DNA of 19,806 bases from an uncultured Duncaniella sp. Lineage in GTDB: Bacteria; Bacteroidota; Bacteroidia; Bacteroidales; Muribaculaceae. The stretch covers positions 1-19,806 of the forward strand of contig CAJTMJ010000049.1 of NCBI GenBank assembly GCA_910577335.1, written 5' to 3'. The notes under the pieces are model-generated. The model did no database searches, was not told the DNA's origin, and was given only the letters and a program-made list of their open reading frames with translations. The position numbers and the translations under genes are program-made. Shown here piece by piece: positions 5,986 through 14,668 of the stretch; positions within the stretch are counted from its first letter, which is position 1; each line of letters begins with the position of its first letter.

Positions 5986-8900
5986 ATGAAAAAAGTATTA
6001 TTGCTCGGCTCGGGAGCCTTGAAGATCGGCCAAGCTGGCGAATTCGACTATTCCGGTTCACAAGCGCTTAAGGCATTGCGTGAAGAAGGGATCGAATCTG
6101 TGCTCATAAATCCGAACATTGCCACTATCCAGACATCAGAAGGCGTTGCAGACCGTGTGTATTTCTTGCCTATCACACCCCAGTTTGTAGAAGAAGTCAT
6201 CAAAAAAGAACGTCCTGACGGCATATTACTTGCTTTCGGAGGTCAAACCGCACTCAACTGCGGTACTCAACTCTATCTTGACGGCACTCTCGAAAAATAT
6301 GGTGTGAAAGTGCTCGGCACATCCGTAGAAGCCATCATGATAACCGAGGATCGTGACCTATTCGTGAAAAAGCTAAGTGAAATCGATGTTAAGACTCCTG
6401 TTTCACAAGCTGTGGAAAATCTTGAGGACGCATTGGAAGTAGCTCATCGCATAGGCTATCCGGTCATGGTACGCTCAGGTTATGCGCTTGGCGGTCTTGG
6501 TTCCGGCATCTGCAACAATGATGAGGAGTTCATTCCGCATTGCGAAAGCGCTTTAGCATACTCCTCGCAGATACTTGTGGAAGAGTCGCTCAAAGGCTGG
6601 AAAGAAATCGAATTCGAAGTCATACGTGACGCATCCGACCTCTGCTTCACCGTTGTGCCTATGGAAAACTTCGACCCGTTAGGTATCCACACCGGAGAAA
6701 GTATCGTAGTTGCGCCTATCGTGTCATTAGCTCCGGAGCAGATAAAGATGCTCGAAGAAATTGCCACTAAGGTTGTACGTCATATCGGCATCGTAGGTGA
6801 ATGTAACATACAGTATGCGTTCAACGCCGAAACCAACGATTACCGCATCATCGAAATCAATGCGCGTCTCAGCCGCTCATCGGCACTCGCATCAAAGGCT
6901 TCAGGTTATCCCCTCGCATTTGTGGCAGCCAAACTCGCCCTCGGTTACACACTTGACCAGATAGGTGAGCCCGGCACACCCTATTCAGCTGCTAAAGCTC
7001 CCGAGGTTGACTACATGATTGTCAAGATACCTCGCTGGGACCTTTCAAAATTCGTAGGTGTTGACCGTGAGATAGGCTCATCTATGAAATCAGTGGGTGA
7101 GATCATGTCAATCGGCAAGAGCTTTGAAGAAATCATACAGAAAGGTCTGCGCATGATCGGTCAGGGTATGCACGGCTTTGTCGGAAATTCCGACCTTCAT
7201 GTTGACGATATAGAGCATGCGTTGACCCACCCCACCGATACTCGTATTTTCGCTATCGCCCAAGCCCTTGAAGAGGGATATACCCCGGCACAAGTGGCAG
7301 AGCTTACCAAGATAGATATATGGTTCATAAACCGTCTTGCCAATATAGTTCGCTTCGCCGACTCTCTGCGTAAACGTGGTGGCGCAGTCGAAGATCTCGA
7401 CAAGGAAACTATGCTTGAGGCAAAACGTCTTGGATTCTCCGACTTCCAGATTTCCCGATTGGTTGAAAATCCCACAGGCAATATGGAAGCCGATGTCCTA
7501 CGTGTCCGCAACCATCGTAAAGGACTCGGAGTGTTGCCCCACGTGCTCCGCATCAACACTGTGGCTTCAGAATATCCCGAACTCACAAACTATCTGTATG
7601 TGACATACGGAGCAACTGAGAATGCCATCAGATATGACCTCAATTCTCGCAACAATATAATAGTGCTCGGTTCGGGCGCATACCGTATCGGTAGCTCCGT
7701 GGAATTTGACTGGTGTTCAGTGAATGCCGCCACTACCTGCCGCAAACTCGGTTATAAGGCTGTAATGATCAACTACAACCCTGAGACAGCCTCAACCGAC
7801 TATGACATGTGCGACCGTCTATACTTCGATGAGCTAAGTTTCGAACGTGTAATGGATATCATTGACCTTGAAACTCCACGTGGCGTGATAGTGAGCGTGG
7901 GTGGTCAGATACCCAACAACCTTGCGATGAAGCTTTACCGTCGTCATGTACCTATTTTGGGAACATCACCGGTGTCAATCGACCGTGCCGAGAACCGTCA
8001 CAAATTTTCAGCCATGCTCGACCAGCTTGGCATCGACCAGCCGCGTTGGAAGGAACTTACCACTGAGGATGAGATCCACGCATTTGTCGAAGAGGTCGGA
8101 TTCCCCGTGTTGATTCGTCCGAGCTATGTGCTTTCAGGCGCAGCGATGAATGTATGCTACGACTACGAACAGATGCACCGTTTCTTAGGTCAGGCTGCAA
8201 AGGTGTCAAAAGAGTATCCCGTGGTAGTATCTGAATTCCTTCAGAACGCCAAGGAAATTGAATTTGACGCTGTTGCCCGCAACGGACAGATTGTGGAATA
8301 TGCAATTTCCGAACATGTTGAATACGCAGGTGTCCATTCAGGTGACGCCACATTGGTATTCCCGGCGCAAAAGATTTATATGGCTACCGCTCGACGCATC
8401 AAACGCATCAGCGCACGCATTGCCGAGGCTCTCAACATCTCAGGTCCGTTCAACATCCAGTATCTTGCCAAGGACAATTACGTAAAAGTCATAGAGTGTA
8501 ACCTTCGCGCCTCACGTTCATTCCCATTCGTGAGCAAGGTGCTCAAAAAGAACTTTATCGAGACAGCAACACGTATCATGCTCGGTGAGAAGCCCGAAGT
8601 GGCAGACACTTCAACTTTCGATATTGACTATATCGGAGTTAAAGCATCGCAATTCTCATTTGCACGTCTGCATAAAGCCGATCCGGTGTTAGGTGTTGAC
8701 ATGTCATCAACCGGTGAAGTTGGCTGTCTTGGACGTGACTTCGACGAGGCTCTGCTCAATGCCATGATATCCGTAGGTCACCATGTTCCAACCAAGGGTG
8801 TGCTTGTAAGCTCAGGCGATGCACGTGCCAAGGTTGACATGCTTGAGGCTTGCCGACTGCTCGATTCTCGTGGCTATACCATCTATGCGACACCCGGAAC

Positions 8901-9189
8901 AGCCGCATTCCTCGCTAATCACGGAGTCAAAGCTACTCAGGTATGCTGGCCCGACGAAGAAGGATTGTCAGTGCTCGACGTCATAGGCGACCACACTGTT
9001 GACTTGGTGATAAATATTCCCAAAAATCACACCAAGCGAGAGCTTACAAATGGCTATCGCATACGCCGTCATGCTATTGACCACAACACTCCGCTGCTCA
9101 CCAATGCACGTCTTGCTTTAGCATACGTGAAAGCATTCGTATCACGCCCCGTCGAATCAATCGGCATCACACCATGGCAAGAATACTAG
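5986..9189 (+). CDS. carB: Carbamoyl-phosphate synthase large subunit, CAD/CPS1-like type
   Basis: A 1067-aa protein, full length for CarB. It makes carbamoyl phosphate from bicarbonate, ammonia (usually from glutamine via CarA) and two ATP, for pyrimidine and arginine synthesis in the cytoplasm. Two homologous synthetase halves are visible: the first begins VLLLGSGALKIGQAGEFDYS, the second (about residue 555) IIVLGSGAYRIGSSVEFDW. ATP-grasp signatures include GGQTALNCG and EINARLSRSSALASK in the first half and ECNLRASRSFPFVSK in the second. The C-terminal MGS-like allosteric domain (about 930-1067) contains LLTNARLA. Wording such as GQAGEFDYSGSQALKALREE, LINPNIAT and YFLPITP resembles animal CAD/CPS1 rather than E. 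coli CarB, by recall. carA is not adjacent: upstream lies a divergent ferritin-like gene. A terminator follows directly. Confidence 0.97.
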   Translation: MKKVLLLGSGALKIGQAGEFDYSGSQALKALREEGIESVLINPNIATIQTSEGVADRVYFLPITPQFVEEVIKKERPDGILLAFGGQTALNCGTQLYLDGTLEKYGVKVLGTSVEAIMITEDRDLFVKKLSEIDVKTPVSQAVENLEDALEVAHRIGYPVMVRSGYALGGLGSGICNNDEEFIPHCESALAYSSQILVEESLKGWKEIEFEVIRDASDLCFTVVPMENFDPLGIHTGESIVVAPIVSLAPEQIKMLEEIATKVVRHIGIVGECNIQYAFNAETNDYRIIEINARLSRSSALASKASGYPLAFVAAKLALGYTLDQIGEPGTPYSAAKAPEVDYMIVKIPRWDLSKFVGVDREIGSSMKSVGEIMSIGKSFEEIIQKGLRMIGQGMHGFVGNSDLHVDDIEHALTHPTDTRIFAIAQALEEGYTPAQVAELTKIDIWFINRLANIVRFADSLRKRGGAVEDLDKETMLEAKRLGFSDFQISRLVENPTGNMEADVLRVRNHRKGLGVLPHVLRINTVASEYPELTNYLYVTYGATENAIRYDLNSRNNIIVLGSGAYRIGSSVEFDWCSVNAATTCRKLGYKAVMINYNPETASTDYDMCDRLYFDELSFERVMDIIDLETPRGVIVSVGGQIPNNLAMKLYRRHVPILGTSPVSIDRAENRHKFSAMLDQLGIDQPRWKELTTEDEIHAFVEEVGFPVLIRPSYVLSGAAMNVCYDYEQMHRFLGQAAKVSKEYPVVVSEFLQNAKEIEFDAVARNGQIVEYAISEHVEYAGVHSGDATLVFPAQKIYMATARRIKRISARIAEALNISGPFNIQYLAKDNYVKVIECNLRASRSFPFVSKVLKKNFIETATRIMLGEKPEVADTSTFDIDYIGVKASQFSFARLHKADPVLGVDMSSTGEVGCLGRDFDEALLNAMISVGHHVPTKGVLVSSGDARAKVDMLEACRLLDSRGYTIYATPGTAAFLANHGVKATQVCWPDEEGLSVLDVIGDHTVDLVINIPKNHTKRELTNGYRIRRHAIDHNTPLLTNARLALAYVKAFVSRPVESIGITPWQEY

Positions 9190-9210
9190 TATAAAATAAT
9201 TGCTAATAAT

Positions 9211-9250
9211 AAAGCTGGCTGCACTTCATCATGCAGCCAGCTTTTTATTT
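9211..9250. terminator. Intrinsic terminator of carB
   Basis: AAAGCTGGCTGCA (9211-9223) and TGCAGCCAGCTTT (9232-9244) are perfect complements around an 8-nt loop, followed by a T-rich run. It sits 22 bases after the carB stop codon. Confidence 0.92.
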
Positions 9251-9333
9251 ATTGAACTGATTTAAGCATAGTCCCTAATTTTTGGCTCTATTTTAGGTCA
9301 ATTTCACACTTCAGAATAACGTCTATTTTAGCC
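9251..9333. other. Short intergenic with IS-end-like sequence
   Basis: Bases 9251-9286 resemble the first 45 bases of the window: TGAACTGAT, then GTCC, then a T-run ending in TTTTTGG, with 17 of 24 positions identical in the ungapped part. This may be a degraded end of a related insertion sequence, or coincidence in AT-rich DNA. No gene is seen. Confidence 0.25.
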
Positions 9334-9870
9334 TCATTTATTCATCACATCCCTATAATCCGCCATAAATTCCATAAACTGAAATATGCCTATAGCCAAA
9401 CCGATGACGGCACCACATATTACTCCGTAAATAAAATAAATATTATCTACCATTACATATATAAATGAGCCTAAAAGCGCTATGGCAATCGGTATTAGTA
9501 TAATCATAAACTGAAGGTGACGTTTGCGGTAGAATGTGGCAAGCCTTGAAACTTCCCCAACAGCCATCGACACACAATCTATCCTGCTTACACCTTGATA
9601 AAGCCATCTATCCATAATGGAACACATAAGGAAGTAAGTGGCGAATGCAATACTGAAATATACTTTGGTGCCTTCAGGCAATATATTATTAAACATTAAA
9701 AGTGATGACCACGCAATCATAATCAGCCCCACATTTGAAAACCGACGATACCTGCAAGCCAATTTCTGCAATGCGGTTCTGCGTTTGCCATTAATGACTT
9801 CATTAACATATTCCCTGTCTGAGGGACTGAATCGAGTTTCATTCCACCCTTTTTTTATCTCTTCGTCCAT
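9334..9870 (-). CDS. Four-helix membrane protein downstream of ECF sigma factor, possible anti-sigma partner
   Basis: A 178-aa protein not assignable to a named family. The first ~45 residues are hydrophilic (with SPSDREYVNEVINGKRRTA). Two hydrophobic pairs follow: NVGLIMIAWSSLLMF and VYFSIAFATYFLMCSIM, then FMIILIPIAIALLGSFIYVM and YFIYGVICGAVIGLAIGIF, predicting four transmembrane helices. The start lies 14 nt after the stop of the ECF sigma gene, so they should form one transcript. In Bacteroidota such sigma-linked membrane proteins commonly act as anti-sigma or sensor proteins. This one shows no zinc-binding anti-sigma motif, so that role is inferred from position only. Confidence 0.75.
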   Translation of the reverse strand: MDEEIKKGWNETRFSPSDREYVNEVINGKRRTALQKLACRYRRFSNVGLIMIAWSSLLMFNNILPEGTKVYFSIAFATYFLMCSIMDRWLYQGVSRIDCVSMAVGEVSRLATFYRKRHLQFMIILIPIAIALLGSFIYVMVDNIYFIYGVICGAVIGLAIGIFQFMEFMADYRDVMNK

Positions 9871-9884
9871 AGCTAACTGTTATA

Positions 9885-10352
9885 TTATTTTATGTTTTTT
9901 AGTTTTTCTTTTGCTCTTTTCAATCGGGTGCCAACCGAATTACGAGGCATACCCACCATCTCGGATATTTCGTCATAGCTGAATTCGTCCAGCCAAAGAA
10001 GCACTATTGCCTTATCTACCGGCGAGAGGCATGATATGATCTCATGTAATTCTCGAAGCATCATTTTTCTCTCCACCGAATCGTCAATGACATCGTAAAG
10101 TTCTGTGCTCCCGGCGGTTGAAATTTCCTTATGACGTTTTCGCAAAGTGGAGACGCAGGTGTTTAACGTCACCCGATAAATCCATGTCTTCAACGATGAC
10201 TTCCCTTCATATCTGTGCAGCCCCTCCCATATATTAATTAAGGTGTCCTGATGAAGATCTTCAAGTTCCTCCATCGTACGTGCATACCCGAAACAGAGTT
10301 TGACAATCAGATTGTCATACATTCTGAAAACTTCGTTAAACCGGGACTCCAT
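9885..10352 (-). CDS. ECF-type RNA polymerase sigma factor
   Basis: An extracytoplasmic-function sigma-70 factor that would redirect RNA polymerase. Region 2 shows DLHQDTLINIWEGLHRYEGK followed by SLKTWIYRVTLNTCVSTLRK. Region 4 shows LSPVDKAIVLLWLDEFSYDE and then ISEMVGMPRNSVGTRLKRAK, a clear helix-turn-helix. I chose the ATG at 10352 (MESRFNEVFRMYD), giving 155 aa, the normal ECF length. The frame stays open upstream to an ATG at 10490, which would add 46 residues (MFNYEINIPQ...) that do not look like an ECF N-terminus, though that longer form is not excluded. It lies directly upstream of a four-helix membrane protein, a likely regulatory partner. No -7 box was found upstream, so it may be autoregulated by another promoter class. 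Confidence 0.88.
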   Translation of the reverse strand: MESRFNEVFRMYDNLIVKLCFGYARTMEELEDLHQDTLINIWEGLHRYEGKSSLKTWIYRVTLNTCVSTLRKRHKEISTAGSTELYDVIDDSVERKMMLRELHEIISCLSPVDKAIVLLWLDEFSYDEISEMVGMPRNSVGTRLKRAKEKLKNIK

Positions 10353-10600
10353 TGAGCGACAATTGTTGACAAGCTCCGGTCTGTCGGCATTTTCTATAAT
10401 CGATAACACGTATCGTATCACCGACCCGATTATATGCCTAACCGAATGGCGCGGGATGGGTTGGGGAATATTTATTTCATAGTTAAACATCTGTTCATAA
10501 ATTTACTTTCTACTCTATTAGTCGCAAATACAAATCAATAAATTTCAACGAAGTTATTGAAATTTCACATTTAAGGATGGACAATTGCCAATATTTTCAG

Positions 10601-10608
10601 TAATTTTG
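10601..10608 (+). promoter_or_regulatory. -7 box of the prolyl oligopeptidase gene
   Basis: TAATTTTG matches TAnnTTTG. A start near 10612-10616 would give a leader of about 50 nt before the ATG at 10665. It probably drives the next gene at 12816 as well. Confidence 0.55.
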
Positions 10609-10664
10609 CAGAAAATCAAATCATTCTGTCTCCTCTCAATCGACATTCATTTCACATTAATAAT

Positions 10665-12797
10665 ATGGCACGACACCAAAATTTAACTTTAGCCCTAATG
10701 ACTACCATGATATGTGGTTCATTTGCGGGATGCTCCAACTCGAAGCAATTATCTTATCCCGCCGCTCCAAGCGATAACACAGTTGACACCATCTTCGGAA
10801 TGGTGGTGCCTGACCCCTATCGTCCTCTTGAAAATGACACTGCAGCCGAGACCGTAAAATGGGTTGAGGCAGAAAATGCTGTCACTCAGGAATATCTGTC
10901 AAAGATACCTTTCCGTTCTCAGATCAACGAACGCCTTACAGAACTTAACAATTTCGTGAAGAGAGGACTGCCTTGGCGTGGCAATGACGGGATGTATTAT
11001 TTCTTTGAAAATGACGGTTTGAAGAATCAATCGGTGCTCTACCGCATGGAATCGCCCACTTCCACCGAAAAAGAGGTATTCCTTGACCCCAATACATTAA
11101 GCGATGACGGCACAGTGGCACTTACAGGTGTATTCCAATCAAAAGATGGCAAATACACAGCCTACACCATCTCTCGCAGCGGCTCTGACTGGACTGAGAT
11201 ATACCTTATGGACACAAAGAGCAAAGAACTTCTCCCCGACCATATAGAATGGGCAAAATTTACCGGTGCTGAATGGGATGGCGACGGCTTCTATTACAGC
11301 GCATATCCACGTCCGGAAGAGGGCAAGGAATTTTCAAATGCCAACCAGAACCATCTGGTATATTACCACAAGATCGGCACACCCCAAAGCGATGACACAG
11401 TGGCATTCAGCGACCCGGCTCATCCTTTCCACTTCCACACAGCATACGTGGCAGAATCACAGCCTGTGCTTTTCATCTCTGTAGGTGGTCAAGGTGTTGG
11501 CAACGAACTGAAAGTGCGTCAAAACGGAACATGGAAGACCATGGAGTCAACTCAGGACTATTCTCATGGCGTGATTGACGTTATCAATGATAAGATGTAC
11601 ATACTTACTTCGTATGGCGCACCAAAAAATCGTCTTATGATAGCCGACCTCGCAAAACCTGAGCGTGAGAACTGGAAAGAACTTGTGCCCGAAGGTGAAG
11701 GTGTGTTGGTTGGCGCACAATTTGCCGGCGACAAACTATTCCTGACATACGAGCAAGACGCATCAAACCATGTTGAAATCTACTCAATGGACGGAAAGAA
11801 AGAGGGTGAAGTCAAACTCCCCGGATACGGTTCGGTAGGATTCTCAACCGACCGCAAGCATCCTGAAGATATCTTCTACACATTCACCTCATTCACATCT
11901 CCCTCTACCCATTACTCATACGACCTCGCCACAGGTGAGAGCAAGAAGATGTTCCAAGCTGACATCAACGATGTTAATCTTGACGATTACGTGACCGAAC
12001 AAGTATTCTATCCGTCAGCCGACGGCACTAAGATACCTATGTTCATCACCTATAAGAAAGGTCTTGAGAAAAATGGTAAAAACCCGGTGTTCCTCTATGG
12101 TTACGGTGGTTTCAATGTGTCACTTACTCCGAGCTTCTCAGCCAATCGCATGTTCCTGCTTGAGAATGGTGTGATTTACGCACAGGCAAATCTTCGCGGT
12201 GGTTCAGAATATGGCGAAGCATGGCATGAAGCAGGCACCAAGCAGAAGAAACTCAATGTGTTCAATGACTTCATCGGTGCTGCCGAATACCTTGTAAACG
12301 AAGGGTGGACTTCACCTGAGCATATCGCTATAAACGGCGGTAGCAATGGTGGTCTCCTTGTTGGCGCAACTGTCAACCTCCGTCCTGACCTCTTCAAGGT
12401 GGCAGTTCCTCAGGTAGGTGTGATGGATATGATGCGTTACCACCTATTTACTATCGGCTGGAACTGGGCTTCTGACTATGGCACAAGCGCAGATTCTCCC
12501 GAAATGGCAAAATATCTGCTCGACTACTCACCTCTTCACACTATCCGCAACGATGGTACACCATACCCCGCTATACTTGTCACCACTGCCGATCATGACG
12601 ACCGTGTAGTGCCCGCACATTCATTCAAATATGCCGCAGCCCTTCAGGCAGCCGATACCGGTGACGCACCCAAGCTGATCCGCATCGACTCCAAGGCAGG
12701 TCATGGCGCAGGCAAGCCAATCGCAAAGATACTTGAAGAATATACCGACATCTACTCATTCATCTTTGAAAATCTCGGTATCGAGCCCAAGAAATAA
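10665..12797 (+). CDS. Prolyl oligopeptidase family serine peptidase (S9A), predicted lipoprotein
   Basis: A 710-aa peptidase cleaving short peptides after proline, the same length as mammalian prolyl oligopeptidase. The N-terminus (basic, then LTLALMTTMICGSFAGC) is a lipoprotein signal with Cys23 as the lipidation site, so the enzyme should be anchored in the envelope, unlike the cytosolic animal enzyme. The beta-propeller covers about residues 100-440. The C-terminal hydrolase contains GGSNGG with Ser560, ADHDDRVVPAHS with Asp645 and AGHGAG with His680; all three catalytic residues are intact and align with Ser554, Asp641 and His680 of the pig enzyme. A BamE-like lipoprotein gene follows after 18 nt, likely in the same transcript. 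In gut Bacteroidales such enzymes probably degrade proline-rich peptides. Confidence 0.95.
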   Translation: MARHQNLTLALMTTMICGSFAGCSNSKQLSYPAAPSDNTVDTIFGMVVPDPYRPLENDTAAETVKWVEAENAVTQEYLSKIPFRSQINERLTELNNFVKRGLPWRGNDGMYYFFENDGLKNQSVLYRMESPTSTEKEVFLDPNTLSDDGTVALTGVFQSKDGKYTAYTISRSGSDWTEIYLMDTKSKELLPDHIEWAKFTGAEWDGDGFYYSAYPRPEEGKEFSNANQNHLVYYHKIGTPQSDDTVAFSDPAHPFHFHTAYVAESQPVLFISVGGQGVGNELKVRQNGTWKTMESTQDYSHGVIDVINDKMYILTSYGAPKNRLMIADLAKPERENWKELVPEGEGVLVGAQFAGDKLFLTYEQDASNHVEIYSMDGKKEGEVKLPGYGSVGFSTDRKHPEDIFYTFTSFTSPSTHYSYDLATGESKKMFQADINDVNLDDYVTEQVFYPSADGTKIPMFITYKKGLEKNGKNPVFLYGYGGFNVSLTPSFSANRMFLLENGVIYAQANLRGGSEYGEAWHEAGTKQKKLNVFNDFIGAAEYLVNEGWTSPEHIAINGGSNGGLLVGATVNLRPDLFKVAVPQVGVMDMMRYHLFTIGWNWASDYGTSADSPEMAKYLLDYSPLHTIRNDGTPYPAILVTTADHDDRVVPAHSFKYAAALQAADTGDAPKLIRIDSKAGHGAGKPIAKILEEYTDIYSFIFENLGIEPKK

Positions 12798-12815
12798 TAT
12801 CATACCCATAGCACA

Positions 12816-13730
12816 ATGAAACTTTTCCCCGTAATTCCCTCTCTGCTTCTTCTACTACTCACCGGCTGTTTCACAGGGGTGGAATCAACCCCCAAAATAA
12901 CAGGTGCGGATGTAAGGAAGGAACGAGTGACTACAACCCCTGAAGACAACTATCTTGCAGGAGTGACCGACAGCCCTCTTTCGGCATGGGAACGGGGAAA
13001 AAGATTCGTTGTCACGGATGATAAAATAAAACTGATATTCGGACCTACAGCCCCTGCGCAATCACTTGCCGGTACTGAGATAATTTATAACGGAGCTTCG
13101 GAATCGACCGGCATAACCGGCGGAAATGTCACCGACCTATCTTTCATCACTGCATCAGGTGACGTTGTGGAGTATAGGATCAACCAACCGCTCAAAGAGT
13201 TGGAGTCAAAGAGTTCGCTTTCAGTACCGTTTACCATACAGCAAAGCATGGTTGAACAGGCACGGGCACTTCTTGACGGCAAGCGATTTTACATACTCAC
13301 ACGCTCATGGCGTGACGATAACGACAATTCAGTAGGGGGACGGCAGTTTGTTCCCATAACTATCGATTCAGTATCGCCGGGCAACTCCGTGTATCCCTTA
13401 AAGCTGTCGTTCACTGACGACAAAGGCGTTTCCGCAAGGATGTTTCTCCTTCCGGGTATACTCAAAGGGTCTCCCCGAACATTCCCCACGCTCTTCTCAT
13501 TCGACGACCCGCGCAAGAAGTATCCCGACATATCCCCTGAAAACTGGGAACGTATTATCAACGGACGTGTTGAAGCTGGCATGACACGTGAAGAGTGCCG
13601 TCTTGCACTCGGCAGCCCTAAAGAGGTAGACCGTGCCGCCAACAATTCCTATCTCCGTGAGATATGGCTATATGAAAACGGCATATACCTTGTATTTGAG
13701 GACGGTTTGCTGAAGATATACCGAAGGTAG
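12816..13730 (+). CDS. Lipoprotein with BamE/SmpA-like C-terminal domain
   Basis: A 304-aa predicted lipoprotein. The signal MKLFPVIPSLLLLLLTGC places the lipidated cysteine at residue 18. The middle part (about 60-240) is not recognised. The C-terminus (about 245-304) contains IINGRVEAGMTREECRLALG followed by SPKEV, the signature GMTxxxxxxxLGxP of the SmpA/OmlA/BamE fold, which in other bacteria occurs in outer-membrane assembly proteins and in unrelated small lipoproteins. It is therefore not called bamE. It follows the peptidase gene by 18 nt and is likely co-transcribed; a functional link with the peptidase is only inferred. Confidence 0.8.
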   Translation: MKLFPVIPSLLLLLLTGCFTGVESTPKITGADVRKERVTTTPEDNYLAGVTDSPLSAWERGKRFVVTDDKIKLIFGPTAPAQSLAGTEIIYNGASESTGITGGNVTDLSFITASGDVVEYRINQPLKELESKSSLSVPFTIQQSMVEQARALLDGKRFYILTRSWRDDNDNSVGGRQFVPITIDSVSPGNSVYPLKLSFTDDKGVSARMFLLPGILKGSPRTFPTLFSFDDPRKKYPDISPENWERIINGRVEAGMTREECRLALGSPKEVDRAANNSYLREIWLYENGIYLVFEDGLLKIYRR

Positions 13731-13764
13731 CTCTCCGATAAATACCGGTCACGAATAAATTACC

Positions 13765-13813
13765 ACTAAAACGCTCCTGACGATGAACCCATACATCGCC
13801 GGGGGCGTTTAGT
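13765..13813. terminator. Long imperfect hairpin, probable transcript end
   Basis: ACTAAAACGCTCC (13765-13777) pairs with GGGGGCGTTTAGT (13801-13813) with one bulged A, and CGATG (13781-13785) with CATCG (13794-13798) forms an inner stem. The hairpin lies between the lipoprotein and MBL-fold genes. No proper U-tract follows, so it could also be a leader structure of the downstream gene. Confidence 0.45.
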
Positions 13814-13842
13814 ATATGATAACATTTTAAAATCATAGAGCC

Positions 13843-14571
13843 ATGCTAAATGTAACATATCTCGACCACAGCGGCTTTGCCATCACGACACCCGCAGCCA
13901 TAATGGTGTTTGACTATTATAAAGATCCCGACAAAAAGTTGGAGCATCTATTGAAGATTTCACCGGAGAAACCTGTACTATTCTTTGTATCACATCATCA
14001 TCCGGATCATTTCAACACATCGATTTTTGAACTTGCGCAGGATAGGAAGCGCACTTATATCCTTTCGAACGATATATTTTCAAAGCTTGTGCCTAAAGAA
14101 GGCATCTCAGTCGCATGGATGAGCGCAGGTGATGTCATTGACCAAATTCCCGGCACTAAGGAGGTAAAAGCCTACGGCTCGACAGACGCAGGTGTAAGCT
14201 TCGCCATAACTCTTGAAGATGGCAGCGTGATATTCCATGCCGGCGATCTCAACGACTGGCACTGGAGTGAGGAATCAACCGAACGTGAAATTCAGAAAGC
14301 AGAGTCGAAATTCCGCACAATCGTTCATCGTATCGCCGAGGAAATCCCGGAAATAAAGGTTGCGATGTTCCCGGTTGACGCACGCATGGGCGATGATTTC
14401 GCAAAGGGAGCAAATATATTCTTAAGTGAAGTGAAGGTTGACAATTTCTTCCCGATGCATTTCTGGGGCGAACCTCAGAAAGCTTGTGATTTCTCAGTGT
14501 ATGTTCCGCCGACAGCAAATACTAAATGCTACTGTCTCGACACCCCGGGCAAGACTGTAGAGATCAAATAG
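13843..14571 (+). CDS. MBL-fold metal-dependent hydrolase, UlaG-like
   Basis: A 242-aa metallo-beta-lactamase-fold protein. The metal-binding motif SHHHPDHF is at residues 50-57 (H51, H53, D55, H56). Further ligands are likely in VIFHAGDLNDW (H132, D135) and FPMHFWGE (H206). YLDHSGFAI at the N-terminus is typical of the UlaG-like/beta-lactamase-superfamily-3 group. UlaG cleaves a sugar lactone, but the group is diverse and the substrate here cannot be read from sequence. No signal peptide is present, so it is cytoplasmic. The gene appears to stand alone, between hairpins at 13765-13813 and 14599-14636. Confidence 0.88.
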   Translation: MLNVTYLDHSGFAITTPAAIMVFDYYKDPDKKLEHLLKISPEKPVLFFVSHHHPDHFNTSIFELAQDRKRTYILSNDIFSKLVPKEGISVAWMSAGDVIDQIPGTKEVKAYGSTDAGVSFAITLEDGSVIFHAGDLNDWHWSEESTEREIQKAESKFRTIVHRIAEEIPEIKVAMFPVDARMGDDFAKGANIFLSEVKVDNFFPMHFWGEPQKACDFSVYVPPTANTKCYCLDTPGKTVEIK

Positions 14572-14590
14572 AATACCCATCACAATAACC

Positions 14591-14636
14591 AATATAAAAA
14601 TACCGGCATAAAGCATCGTCGCTTTGTGCCGGTATT
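14591..14636. terminator. Terminator between convergent MBL and ROK genes
   Basis: Bases 14599-14614 (AATACCGGCATAAAGC) pair with 14621-14636 over 16 bp with one G-U pair and a 6-nt loop. The adjoining A-run (14596-14600) makes a U-tract on the minus strand, so it mainly ends the ROK gene. On the plus strand no T-run follows, but the stem may still stop transcripts from the MBL gene. Confidence 0.85.
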
Positions 14637-14668
14637 GCTATCTATCTATAAAATAACTTCTTGCTAAT

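Noticed and set aside
9271..9333. Repeated TCTATTTTAG after the carB terminator
   Set aside because: Two short copies in AT-rich DNA, compatible with chance; no gene or signal is linked to them.
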